Positions 43,401-49,938 of a stretch of DNA of 64,000 nucleotides are shown in pieces. Location: positions 1,244,277-1,308,276 of the forward strand of contig NZ_LR881183.1 in NCBI RefSeq assembly GCF_904067545.1, given 5' to 3'. Both the position numbers and the translations under genes were made by a program. The first letter of the stretch is position 1. Each line of letters opens with the position of its first letter. The notes beneath the pieces were generated by a model. That model ran no database searches. It was not told the origin of the DNA and worked only from the letters and a program-made list of their open reading frames with translations. The DNA comes from Thermococcus camini (lineage in GTDB: Archaea > Methanobacteriota_B > Thermococci > Thermococcales > Thermococcaceae).

Positions 43401-45192
43401 GATACAGGCCATAAGGGAAGGAAATGCCCACAAAGCCGAAACGAGCGGAATGGCCATAGAGCAGTACGGTCTCACAGAGGACGACCTGGACGAGTTCAAG
43501 GAAGTCGTGAAGGAAGCCCTCGTAGATTACGTCAAGGACGAGATAAAGAAGCAGAAGTCCTTCCAGGAACTGGACAAGAAGAAGCAGGACGAGATACTCG
43601 ACAAGGCAGGAAAGGGCGTCGGCGCGGCGATAGAGACTGCGGAAAAGATGGGTGAATGGGCGGCTTACAACGTCATAGCTATTCTCACCCAGCCCCTGCC
43701 GATGGACATCAACGTCCTCGATCCTCCCTCAACCTACACGGTAAAGGCAAAGAAGGGCGACTCGGCCATAATCCTCGGCGGCTCCGGCGGAAACCTCGAC
43801 GGCTGGGGAAACGTCACCTTAACCTTTGGAGAGACCGACGTCTACAGGGCCCACTACATAGTTCCCACGCCGCTCACAAGCATAGGAGCCCTCTTCAACG
43901 GAACCTTCGAGAGGGTCTCCCTCCGGATACAGGGAAGTGGAGAGGAAGAGATAAGGGGAAGCGTGAGGATGGAGATAAGGCCGGACGTCAGGAACGCCAC
44001 GGCGGTCTTCTCAGCCTTCGGGAACGAATACCTCGCGAGGGCATTCATAAGCCCGTATTTCAGCAGAATGGAGCGGTTTAACGTGACCATCGAGAACAAG
44101 GCGGTAATCATCGAGGGGGAGGGAACCCTGACGGCGCTCCCGGAGGACAGGGAGATAAGCATCAACGTGACCTTCGGAAAGCTCCTCACTGAGGCCGTCG
44201 TTGAGCGGAGGGGCCACTACAACGGAACCCTTGAGGTGAGACCGGCCTTCGGAATCTCCTCAGAGAAAGTACACGCCAATATAGGCGGAAACGTCTCTAA
44301 GGGAAACCTGAGCGGGGGAGCCCTCGTCGTATCCAGGAACCTCACCGAGAAGCCCGAGCTGAGCGTCTTCCCCGAGAGGCTCTACGCGGGAGGAACTGTT
44401 AAGATTACCTCAAACGTCCCCTGCGCATTGAACTGGAGCATCGGGAACGAGAGCGGTTCAGGGAGCTTTGTTGAAACGGAAGGGCTGAAACCCGAAAACT
44501 ACACCCTCACCGTTGTCTGCACCGCTGGCAACTCCACCTCCGAGGAGAGCTTTGGTGTTCAGCTCCTCGAAAAGCCGCCAGTGGAACGGAAGGCCGACGG
44601 GGTTTCAGTTGGTGGAAGCGCCGGCGAGACGCTGAGGATCAGCACGAGGACAGACCTCTACAGAATTTACCTCCAGCCTGCTGGGGAAATAAGCGGTCAG
44701 CTCGCCGTCTATCAGAGACCGGGCAGCGTCAAGGCCCCAGAAGGTTACAGGTATCTGACCTACGCCCTGTTCAACGTCACGCACCCGGCCAACTGGTCGG
44801 TTAAAAATGCCACCATCTACTTCAGGGTATCAAAGGAGTGGCTGAGGGGGAACAACGTTAGCCCTGAGAAAGTGCTCCTCCTCCACTACGAGAACGGCTG
44901 GGTCGAGTATAAGCCAGCTATCGACCACGAGGATCTCGGCTACCTCTACTACAGGGCAAGCGTTCCAACCCTGTCCCTCTTTGCCGTTGCGGAGAAGGTA
45001 AAGGTCGAAAAGCCGGAGGAAACAGAAACTGGAACCGAAACACCGGCTGAAAGCCCAACGGAAACCTCTAACATTCCGGGGGGAACCGAGAGCTCCCCTG
45101 CAACGGGAGAACACCCTGGGAACATGGCCTACTACGCCCTCGGAATCCTTGCACTGCTGGCCCTAACAGTTTACCTCTACAGGAGGCGGTGA
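31408..45192 (+). CDS. Giant secreted, membrane-anchored multidomain surface protein
   Basis: The gene encodes 4,594 residues without interruption, starting after GAAGGTGAGAAA. Order: signal peptide 1-31; lectin/LamG-like beta-sandwich 32-220; Ig-like ~228-305; fibronectin-III-like ~305-390; NosD-type parallel beta-helix ~395-670; an array of Ig-like modules ~750-2240 with seven copies of a 'PTPENGS' opener and recurring 'STYTNSS' and 'CWYI' units; a second beta-helix ~2455-2870; a galactose-binding-like module ~2870-3030; a third beta-helix ~3035-3285; CARDB-like modules; a DGDGDGVLEAAE calcium loop near 3605; a helical section ~3908-4095; a PGF-pre-PGF-like domain ~4400-4530; a Thr/Pro/Ser stalk; and a C-terminal transmembrane helix ending in RRR. 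Many N-x-S/T sites suggest heavy glycosylation. Adhesion or polymer binding is likely; no catalytic site is recognised. Confidence 0.9.
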   Translation: MRKSVIFLVYLLLSSYLNVGFVGFSKVSAQGNLVFYDDFNDNSLDTAKWTEDMAGSGNTYSEENGEAHFTTYGHRTGSYTTEHAFLRSEIIQINNWDSVTFSGRWKFTDPETAEMWFRVYDSDTGNYIGVRYISWTSTIAYDRPEGTVSDSRSAPQTYVSFRIVLYKDHLEYWEDGTLVKNVATTGMENTTGFYLLIGGWDDTPTESNMYFDDISVEYEPSQGEALKITILSPEERVYNRTVIDLNVTANKPVDEWRYSLNGAGNVTFQPNTTIEAGEGENSLSVYAISGDEVASARVDFYVDMTPPGTVENLSHEVGADYILWSWDNPKDEDFSEALVYIDGKFQGQTDGGEWLLEGLSPGETHTIGLLTEDINGNVNTTWVNDTATTLTPSDVVYVNESGWWYEGGDFNPSEGPLREGIGAAPSGGTVVVMAGNYTESVEIDRPMTLETEEGAVIRGDGSSWGRYKPVILVSSDNVTVQGFTINSSASNVGLWVNDSRNCLLADNTIIITESSEEERYGVYLSYGSENTVRNNRITVRGFQGEGIYLYHEEGSALQGNYLEVSGDGSNGIELFYSTAQAVDNRVHISGIGSNPGYGILLYLAGDSSLEYNELGTELEEENAWALGIVGDFSGSLSGNVINGVQTEITAPGNIAIRGVPEERKPAPPEGYGSAGIFLEGNVEDWMELGVYYDPSALEGLNEETLSIWRFSEGWSRDGISGDRLDTQEGIVSANVTGSGIFAPLAQEETDRTPPALTLVAPTPENGSLLGDSGVTINVTSSEELSGATIELDGTNHTMLGSGRDWWYSTVLPDGSHSFLVHGTDLAGNNGTSEVRTFEVDTKAPVYVLYGQSSDGVPRGGEVLLYARWSDAHLSYSHLWTNVTGSWEVFEEGSLGEDGWSNFSVSLDEPGLYCWYIEAFDGLEHSNETPTECFEVYSPPRIVSYSPESPMESYEGDAVRFSIEADQTVNVTWYVGESEVFREENVRNSTYTNSTAKAGEYSVRAVVENSNGSESHSWVWYVYPKPSVTLRFVEPTPENGAMLNFRKVIINVSSSVELENATLEWNGLNESMSGSGKSWWAVKDNLPDGTYTFRVYGSVEGVTNSTEERSLQIDATPPRATMVGESSEEVVEGAGVGIFARWGDEHLSSAELWTNASEGFEWTKTPLELVDGWSNWTIETGDGFAGKTFCWYIVANDTFGNENMTEPMCFRVEERLRIIAFAPEAGEIALWDNESVSFSIELNKRANITWLVNETPVLGEEGDSSTYTNSSLIPGTWNITAVAERGKERATHSWRLMVETDRTPPGLEFVPPTPENGSLLGNGTVTFVLMSNEDLSNATLLLDGLRYPMVGEGERWSVTVGVPDGRHRFYATGEDLHGNVNRTGMTTFEVDTKAPALLSWGQGRDAALEGESIPVSALWDEPHPARAVLEGNATGDGSWRILGKMDYSDWTNFTISTEGLKGLYCWRILVNDTLGRESETPLSCFRVEEHLMITNFSPEDFEVGFLSNETAVFSIALNRGANVIWLINGSRVFGEEGTSSTYTNSSLIPGLWNVTAIAETGRERVSHSWLVRVGKADTMAPVLAFVPPTPENGSITNRSEVVFRLNADEGLSWAILELDGRNYTMSGSDREWSLTLTLEDGVHSFRAYASDVAGNRNSTETRLFAVDTIPPEIAATAPGTVERTEGANATVTFYDTNPANYTILLDGVVVVEGNFSDGEAVTLEIPTESTGVLEYKALARDRAGNLAERDFTVEVVDTTPPTIHFLPPTPGNASILNVSEVEFRINSSEELSRAVLISSEGRFNGTELERNGTAWSATLTLPDGEYTFKVKGWDVAGNAGFSEGISITVDTTAPSLSFLEPTPENGSLVGSCTMSIVINASEELAEAILEFDGTRYTMSPSEGLWSYSGSPCSGDGLYSFRVHGKDLAGNRNSTETRVIVVDSTPPNITWVHPFNMTPAGEGTYRAERLSNAGFMFNVTEAHPGGYSVSLRQDPSKPWEMFRSGSYSSGVPFGFAVSTGEVGLTFYHVVIADAAGNFVSLNYVVNVSDTTPPGEVLGPSVNTDSTGFTVSWRNPTDDDFERVELYLDPRIEDEKGEKAINWEGSLIANLSGEPGEEMRYSRNAAHGDHVLYMRTFDRYGNGGNFTRIEFNVPLPPFTLRYLKPTPQNGEKIKGDAVEIVVEASVELSSCILTWNGEEVPMQVTGKSCSITMTVVPGANYTFHVSAMDWHFRRRTLEERHFSVPGTCFGKGNGIKITSPVSDPMSLRFPVSFLFRTNTLARKYLYKANVNGERISGEFSPALELINVENGGEKTYTFNGTFFLDLWGLRNKLVKTIADGKPLRVDLHLAALDACGKVIETERSFSVCGNAEEPKFWVDLKDFYYRDEGVIIRAHYDNRTPVEAFYYSVNGGEWVRFNGTANLTEKLIRGANTVLIKAVTPCGLEGVKKYGVFIGPPRNGDWLVNSTEGCAGVSFAINGSLLITENGSLEMRNCRISLRGGVEVNGTVRVLENSLIGGESLFLSGNGGKIKVSDSELKGFTTGTFANGSASFEKSLLEGEFTLRSSEVSIVESEVNGGVTASGSLTVLKSRFHGGTGLSYERTGQGTLVLRDSNFTNSDYGIRFNGPASDWNWQMKNLVVENNRYAGFYLEAPSYGYSTELLKNVTVRNNPVGIYARNVRLRVEKSNVSSNGANFVLHLGGNWIYLVNSTVGGSDRAFQAWETGGIELWDTNVSGSVEPDADRFMVHVTREAEVRMEDGRARNFYGYVDGRLVMTSYTAENGRIEVRPGGRLIVQDRDGIPATEAIDGDAVKLIGMNVTGMANDNGESQIIILNAVLKDSNVHSNSREAIVKGCSVEGGSLAFTTSPGVSRNLKVNEVFDDTAEWHYSLGKPDDSWIYTPTTDGMQSGSGPFAANLYSSGFASGTEVGEFTDLYLKKAFELEKLPVQAWLSYYAVSGVEIYVNGRKVVDEVDYKAQLSFTQGWGGGRITAHPLTGLIDIAGYLRQGRNVISVHVRNPDEYPYPGLGAFKARLSVVTGAAGITDSRIGANIGGGRAMLILARDEIDGNVTALSDSWVRISGSTIHGGVGIYGHLELLRSTLEGNGTGTGIRARNPFEIVLNESRIRNFEYGIDASPLGMNGKLEVYSSEISGNDVGVSLFHASLLFESSYLIHNGVGLEVGKVEGRIHNSLLFNNGKAVAFSLGTNGNFTFDHNSVIENGVGVQFTEYSDKPFLATNNIIQGNGVGVSIKAPVRVFLTNNSLVNGKGLYVSSTGTPPELVHTDWGGHEPKIVENYTGGTMYTASGREEENYDILSLVPGAEPGDTVETGPGWGSDLLWAHLSIHPEENGTVKGVVSLEGTASSSSGISKVNYSLIINGTEVLLSENDVNDAVYNDYITLDTVAMNLTGTGYIKFTAEDGNGVSISFIRKVYFGNAEIRIEGYSISHPTALYVYRKISEDGKNVIPYRERFANITVRLGNIGSFDGAAKIELVLPDYIERHTGRISLIVAIPANMSGDFHALVPITVYDPITLTWDPLPEELPKSGKIPLEIRLYDMDGVLRDERRTEISFDIGPVFRLDKYDAYSLSRSWCQNSGKCHKKNFVTGVYTYDGDGDGVLEAAESHHFNFILENIGTREVYLDKLTFFDCIPERDPYYANKVLKRNSVSILGSGEDVFLSDVTSDNLKKFLRPGEKMWANGVWMPWWDDRPPRVIPPVNFSGEYMSTVFVYYRESRDGVALPERYISPAVNYQRTPVASLNKTFEQFTEFVGPIKVDVIGINGNKTYLRLENTNDNVYYNYYAEGYYDLDPKGYVWYHAIPPGFEFKVTVGHSRMPNSVIPHYRVTVGAEHSLLFNEIQLIAIGAEGALKVYDIDVPVETIVMALVKAFLKITNIVENIDFPSDQSIAEYSQSSSAVQVNEMLANDNSTIVPLTLDDFARWEKEGLNQSYYYKMEHFSEQPLETKVDLFTTLGKAIITDEDLQTLFIETVLEIIDNDALNDIYKVIQAIREGNAHKAETSGMAIEQYGLTEDDLDEFKEVVKEALVDYVKDEIKKQKSFQELDKKKQDEILDKAGKGVGAAIETAEKMGEWAAYNVIAILTQPLPMDINVLDPPSTYTVKAKKGDSAIILGGSGGNLDGWGNVTLTFGETDVYRAHYIVPTPLTSIGALFNGTFERVSLRIQGSGEEEIRGSVRMEIRPDVRNATAVFSAFGNEYLARAFISPYFSRMERFNVTIENKAVIIEGEGTLTALPEDREISINVTFGKLLTEAVVERRGHYNGTLEVRPAFGISSEKVHANIGGNVSKGNLSGGALVVSRNLTEKPELSVFPERLYAGGTVKITSNVPCALNWSIGNESGSGSFVETEGLKPENYTLTVVCTAGNSTSEESFGVQLLEKPPVERKADGVSVGGSAGETLRISTRTDLYRIYLQPAGEISGQLAVYQRPGSVKAPEGYRYLTYALFNVTHPANWSVKNATIYFRVSKEWLRGNNVSPEKVLLLHYENGWVEYKPAIDHEDLGYLYYRASVPTLSLFAVAEKVKVEKPEETETGTETPAESPTETSNIPGGTESSPATGEHPGNMAYYALGILALLALTVYLYRRR

Positions 45193-45201
45193 TTCACTTT
45201 C

Positions 45202-46755
45202 TCACCATTTTTTGTCCAGGTAGAACTCCGGGAAAAGCTCTCCCTCCTGGACGTAGCTCCTCCCCAGCCTTAGCGCTGTGTAAGCCCTCTCAAGCTCCCT
45301 GCCGAGGTAGAATGCGTGCCTCGGGGAAACCGGGAAATGCTCAAGAACCGTGTCGATTATCGCGTTTGGCTCCTCGCCGACTATCGTGAGGATTAGCTCG
45401 GTTCCGCGGTGGGCGTTCACCCACAGCTTCCCTTCCTCGACCCATATCCTGAAGTAGACGGGCTCAAGTTTAACCGGTTTTTCCTGGGCCTCGATAATCT
45501 CACCAGCCGGTTCAAACCTCCAATCGAGTCTTCTCTTCTCCTTGAGGATCAGCAGGTCAAAGCCTAAATCCTTGGGCATCTCGAAGAGGTTCATGTCTAT
45601 AGCTCTCCTCAGCTCCCGAACTGAGCCCCTTGCTTTTGCACTCGTCTCGGTCGTGAGGAGCAGACTTATCGAGAGCTCCTTCGCAATTCCAGCCAATAGG
45701 GCGTTCATTCCAACGCTGTCAGCGTCGTAGAGCTCGACCACGTTTCCAACCCCGGCCAAAAGGATATCCCTGGGATTTCTCTCGCGGTAGAGGTGGAAAG
45801 CAGTTACCGAGCGCGCTAAGTGTGGAATGTGTTCAAGAATTAAATCTGGGATTACCGTATTATAACCCAAATCAAGGGCCTTCTCCTTCAGTCCTTCAAG
45901 AAACTCAACCCTCTCGGCCGGTTTAACCGGAAAGAATCCCCTTTCCTGATTGGTCGGGATCAAAACGACCGGCTTTTGAGTTACAAGCCTCTCAAGGTTG
46001 CCCTCGTCAATGCTGAGGAAGAGGTCTGCGTAGCTTAAGGCCTTCTCGATTTCAGCGGTGTTGAGGGAGTCAAAGCTTATCGGCACTTCAAAGCCGTTCT
46101 CTATAAGTCGCTCACGGATTTCAGGGAGGGCCTCAATGAAATCGAGGTTGGTCTCTCCAGCCACCATACCGACGTCGATTATATCGGCCCCCTCATGGAG
46201 GTAGTAGAGGGCCTTCTCGACGGTCCTTTCAACCCCGAGCCTCGGGGCATCCACCACTTCCCCCAAAATCCTCGCCGGGAAGTCCCTTCCCGCTGGAAGG
46301 TTGCCAATCATGATGTTCCACGGCTTTTTGAGGGCCTTCTCTATGTAGCGCCTGTTTCTGGTTTTATTCCTTATGTCCTCGACGCGCTTTAGGGCATCGA
46401 AGGAGAAGAGTTCATCTGCCGGGAGTTCTTTGCTGAGCCTAAAGCCCTCGTTCAGGGCCTTAAGCGTCTGGGGCAAATCCATCGCGTTCCTTGGCCCTTT
46501 GAAGGCTGGAATTCCCAGCTCGTCCTCGATAAGTTGAGCGGAGCCACGGACGAGACCCGGAATTAGGATAAGGTCATAGTCCTCGCTCCTTATGCCGGCT
46601 TTTTTCAGGTAATGGACTATTATCTCGGGCGTCAGGAATGCCGCCACGCTCACAGGCGTAACGAAGACGTCGCAGCCTTTCCCGTACTTTCTAACGAGCG
46701 GCTCGGCGAGTTTTCCAGTGACGAGGAGAATCCTTCCACCGGAGATTTCGCTCAT
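45202..46755 (-). CDS. Dihydropteroate synthase-like protein
   Basis: The likely start is ATG 46755 (MSEISGGRILLVTGKLAEPL), 517 residues; the open frame runs 23 codons further. No ribosome-binding site precedes it, so the mRNA may be leaderless. Residues ~1-160 form an archaeal-specific N-terminal domain ('GCDVFVTPVSVAAFLTPEII', 'LILIPGLVRGSAQLI'). The middle is a TIM barrel of the pterin-binding family ('EGADIIDVGMVAGETNLDFI', 'VPISFDSLNTAEIEKAL'). This is the archaeal DHPS-like family whose role in pterin synthesis is inferred but not proven. It is divergent from the repair operon. Confidence 0.85.
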   Translation of the reverse strand: MSEISGGRILLVTGKLAEPLVRKYGKGCDVFVTPVSVAAFLTPEIIVHYLKKAGIRSEDYDLILIPGLVRGSAQLIEDELGIPAFKGPRNAMDLPQTLKALNEGFRLSKELPADELFSFDALKRVEDIRNKTRNRRYIEKALKKPWNIMIGNLPAGRDFPARILGEVVDAPRLGVERTVEKALYYLHEGADIIDVGMVAGETNLDFIEALPEIRERLIENGFEVPISFDSLNTAEIEKALSYADLFLSIDEGNLERLVTQKPVVLIPTNQERGFFPVKPAERVEFLEGLKEKALDLGYNTVIPDLILEHIPHLARSVTAFHLYRERNPRDILLAGVGNVVELYDADSVGMNALLAGIAKELSISLLLTTETSAKARGSVRELRRAIDMNLFEMPKDLGFDLLILKEKRRLDWRFEPAGEIIEAQEKPVKLEPVYFRIWVEEGKLWVNAHRGTELILTIVGEEPNAIIDTVLEHFPVSPRHAFYLGRELERAYTALRLGRSYVQEGELFPEFYLDKKW

Positions 46756-46842
46756 GTTACAGGATAACACTAGGGGCCTTTTAGGGTTTTGGCCGACGAA
46801 AGGTTTTTGTTCATCCCCGTCCAATCAACTCAGGGTGGTAAT

Positions 46843-48510
46843 ATGGTCGGAAACGGTGCTGTTGGAATAGTTTTTGGCGAATCAAGCACGGATCACTTCA
46901 CGTTCATAGTGAACCCAAGGAACGAGCTGCCCCGCTTCGGGGAGTTTCTGGTCGTTAGAAACCGGGACGGTGATGAGGTTTTAGCGCTTCTGAAGTCAAT
47001 TAGGAACATAAACTGGCTGATGGACGCCGGCAGGGGGAGCTACGACTACGTTGAGAAGACAGTGAACGTATTCTCAAAGGGCGTCCTGGACAAGAGCGAG
47101 GCGATTCTGGCGACGGCGAAGGTTCTCGGCGTGCTGAGGAGGCACGACGGCGAGTTCCTGACGAAGCCCGCCCCGAACCGCGTCCCGATAAAGCCGGGCG
47201 AGAAGGTCTACCTCGCGAGGGACGAGGACCTCCAGAAAATCTTCTCGGAGGGGCACATACGCCTCGGCAGGCTAATAGCAAGGAGCGATATAGAGGTCAA
47301 GCTCGATGCCAACAGACTGGTTTCAAGGCATTTTGCAGTTTTAGCCGTCACCGGTGCCGGAAAGTCCAACACGATAGCGGTTCTCACGAAGGAGCTGGTG
47401 AGCAGCGTCAACGCCACGGTTGTTATTCTCGACCCCCACGGGGAGTACCAGAGGCTCAGCTGGCCCGGCGCGCGCGTGAACCCGATAAAGGCCACAATTG
47501 ACCCCGGAAGGATAAGGCTGAGCGAGTTCGCCACACTGCTCGGAATAGCTGAAAACGCCAGTCTGCAGAGGCGCTTCCTGGGGCTGGTTTACAGGACGGT
47601 CAGGGAGGAGATGCGGAGGAAGGGGCAGGTCGTCGGCGGGATTGCCTTCATCCACGAGATGGAGGACAAGATAGAGGAGTGGATAAGGGTTTACGAGAAC
47701 ACCGACGACAAGATCATTCACTACTACGATGAGAAGGGCATAGAGACGCCAAGGAAAATACAGTCAAGGGACATAGAGGCCCTCATAAGGCTGAAGGACT
47801 ACCTCAGCGAGCTCAGGGCCAACTTCGGCGAGTTCATCAGTCCGGTTAATGTGCTGAGCGAGATAAGGCCGGGGATGGTGAACGTTATAGACCTCAGCGG
47901 AATGGAAGAGGAACAGATGATAACGCTGGCAAGCTTCGTCCTCCGCGGAATCCTCAAGAACAGGATAGACTACGTTAAGGGTGTCAGAACCAACGACAGG
48001 ACCCTCGTCAGGGAGGTTTCCGAGAGGTATCCGGCTTTAACGAGGCCCGTGCTGATCATAGTGGAGGAGGCACACATATTCGCGCCGAGGGGAGAGAAGA
48101 ACCCCGCAACTCTGTGGCTCGGCAAGATAGCTAGAGAGGGCAGGAAGTTCGGCGTGGGCCTCGGAATAGTGTCGCAGAGGCCGAAGAAGCTGGACGACGA
48201 TATACTCAGCCAGACGAACACCAAGATAATCCTCAAGCTCGTCGAGCCGAACGACCAGCGCTACGTCCAGCAGGCGAGCGAGCAGATAAGCGAGGATCTG
48301 CTGAGCGACATAGCATCGCTGGGCGTTGGTGAGGCGGTAATAGTGGGCTATGCGATAACGATCCCGGCGATGGTGAAGATATACAGCTTCGAGAAGGACA
48401 TGAAGGGCCACTACGGCGGCGGGGACATAGACATCGTCGGCGAGTGGCTCGCGGGGAGGGACGAGGAAGAGGTCAGCGAGGAGGAGGCCATAGAGGCCCT
48501 CCCGCTGTGA
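46843..48510 (+). CDS. herA: HerA, hexameric DNA translocase
   Basis: HerA is the ATP-driven bipolar pump that works with NurA and Mre11-Rad50 to resect DNA ends. ATG 46843 follows GGTGGTAAT. The 555-residue protein has a HAS-barrel N-terminus ('GAVGIVFGESSTDHFTFIV'), Walker A 'VTGAGKSNT', 'VVILDPHGEY', Walker B 'VLIIVEEAHIFAPRG', and the downstream 'GVGLGIVSQRPKKLDDDILS', typical of FtsK/HerA. It is the first gene of the herA-mre11-rad50-nurA operon; the gap to mre11 is 15 bases. Confidence 0.96.
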   Translation: MVGNGAVGIVFGESSTDHFTFIVNPRNELPRFGEFLVVRNRDGDEVLALLKSIRNINWLMDAGRGSYDYVEKTVNVFSKGVLDKSEAILATAKVLGVLRRHDGEFLTKPAPNRVPIKPGEKVYLARDEDLQKIFSEGHIRLGRLIARSDIEVKLDANRLVSRHFAVLAVTGAGKSNTIAVLTKELVSSVNATVVILDPHGEYQRLSWPGARVNPIKATIDPGRIRLSEFATLLGIAENASLQRRFLGLVYRTVREEMRRKGQVVGGIAFIHEMEDKIEEWIRVYENTDDKIIHYYDEKGIETPRKIQSRDIEALIRLKDYLSELRANFGEFISPVNVLSEIRPGMVNVIDLSGMEEEQMITLASFVLRGILKNRIDYVKGVRTNDRTLVREVSERYPALTRPVLIIVEEAHIFAPRGEKNPATLWLGKIAREGRKFGVGLGIVSQRPKKLDDDILSQTNTKIILKLVEPNDQRYVQQASEQISEDLLSDIASLGVGEAVIVGYAITIPAMVKIYSFEKDMKGHYGGGDIDIVGEWLAGRDEEEVSEEEAIEALPL

Positions 48511-48525
48511 AGCCGGTGATGAGCC

Positions 48526-49938
48526 ATGAGGTTCGCGCACATCGCTGACGTCCATCTCGGCAGGGAGCAGTTCAACCAGCCCTTCCGCTACGACGACTAC
48601 CTCGGGGTCTTCAGGGAGTCCATCGAGAAGGCTGTGAAAGCCAGGGTGGACTTCATACTCATCGCCGGCGACCTCTTCCATGTAAGCAGGCCGTCCCCAA
48701 GGACGATACGCGACGCGGTTGAGGTTCTTGAGCTCCCGAGGCGGAAGGGAATCCCTGTCTTCGCGATAGAGGGCAACCACGACAAGACCATAAGGGAAAC
48801 CTCAGTCTTTGACCTCCTTGAGCATCTCGGGCTGATATACACCGTCGGGCTGAAGAGGGAGCCGAGGGAGGGCGAGTTCCAGAGGAGCAGGAAGATAAGT
48901 GAGAACCGCTACCTCGTCTGGGGACAGGTCGGGGACGTTGAAATCCACGGCCTCAGACACCACACCCGCTGGCAGCTCATAAGGCAGGACGGGGCTGTAA
49001 ACGTTCTCAAGACACTCTTCAGGGGAAAGAAGGGCATCCTGATGCTCCACCAGGCGGTCGATTACCTTGCCAAGGACACGCCCTACCAGGACGCCTTTGA
49101 CCTGAAGCTCAACGAGCTTCCCGACGGCTTTTCCTACTACGCCCTCGGCCACATCCACGTGAGGAGGACAGCGGAAACGACCCAAACGGGACTGAGCGGG
49201 CCTCTAGTCTATCCGGGCTCGCTGGAGAGGACGGAAGTAAGGGAGGCGAGCCATATAATCCGCTATTCCCTGAGGGACAAAAAGCCGAAGGTCATGGAGA
49301 GCAGAGAGGGGCCGAAGGGGTTTTACATCGTCGAGGACTTTCAGCCGGAGTTCGTAGAAGTCGATGCGAGGCAGTTCTACTCGATCAGGGTGGAGGGAGA
49401 CAGCAAGTCCCAGCTCAGGAAGAGGGTTGAGGAAGCTGTTTCGCTCGTCCCGAAGGACGCGATAGCGGTTATAACGCTCGAAGGGACGATTAAAGGCGGA
49501 GTGAGCCTGGCCGAGTTCAACGACCTCCTTAAAGATTCGGGGATAATGTACTACACCTTCAGGAGCAGGGTCGTCGGGGAGACGGTGCTTTCCAAGGAGA
49601 GGCTGAGCGAGGAGGAGCTGTTCACCGAATGGGAGCGGGAGCTCCTTCTGAACCTGAGGGTCTCCCCAAAGGAGTTCTCCGAAGGGCTCACCGAGTTCGT
49701 CTCCTGGCTGATCGGGAGGTACGAGAAGGGGATCCCGGAAAAAGCCCTGAAAGTTCCAGAAACTGAAAGGAAGGAAGAACCCGAGGAGAAGGGGAAAGTG
49801 TCCGAGAGCACCGCCAAGCCGGAGAAGCCCAAACTGGAAAAAGATCTGGGGAAAGAGCCTCCCAAAAAGCCCAAACCCATTTCCAGGCCCAAAAACCCAT
49901 CGAGCCTCGACGCCTGGCTCAGGAGGGGTAAGCCGTGA
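48526..49938 (+). CDS. mre11: Mre11 nuclease
   Basis: Mre11 is a Mn-dependent exo/endonuclease that partners Rad50 at double-strand breaks. ATG 48526 follows GGTGATGAGCC. The 470-residue protein shows all phosphodiesterase motifs: 'HIADVHLG' (D-x-H), 'ILIAGDLFHVSRPS' (GD), 'FAIEGNHDKT' (GNHD), 'LMLHQAV' and 'ALGHIHVRR' (GH-x-H). After the capping domain, the C-terminal ~60 residues are a Lys/Glu/Pro-rich linker ending in a short helix that in homologues contacts Rad50. Its stop overlaps the rad50 GTG start (GTGA). Confidence 0.96.
   Translation: MRFAHIADVHLGREQFNQPFRYDDYLGVFRESIEKAVKARVDFILIAGDLFHVSRPSPRTIRDAVEVLELPRRKGIPVFAIEGNHDKTIRETSVFDLLEHLGLIYTVGLKREPREGEFQRSRKISENRYLVWGQVGDVEIHGLRHHTRWQLIRQDGAVNVLKTLFRGKKGILMLHQAVDYLAKDTPYQDAFDLKLNELPDGFSYYALGHIHVRRTAETTQTGLSGPLVYPGSLERTEVREASHIIRYSLRDKKPKVMESREGPKGFYIVEDFQPEFVEVDARQFYSIRVEGDSKSQLRKRVEEAVSLVPKDAIAVITLEGTIKGGVSLAEFNDLLKDSGIMYYTFRSRVVGETVLSKERLSEEELFTEWERELLLNLRVSPKEFSEGLTEFVSWLIGRYEKGIPEKALKVPETERKEEPEEKGKVSESTAKPEKPKLEKDLGKEPPKKPKPISRPKNPSSLDAWLRRGKP

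Noticed and set aside
31408-45192. Possibility that the giant frame is several fused or misassembled genes
   Set aside because: One signal peptide, one anchor and continuous modular order argue for a single protein; no internal ribosome-binding site with a secretion signal was seen.
46968-47030. C/D box-like GTGATGA followed by two CTGA boxes in herA
   Set aside because: No C' box, wrong spacing, and inside a conserved coding region.
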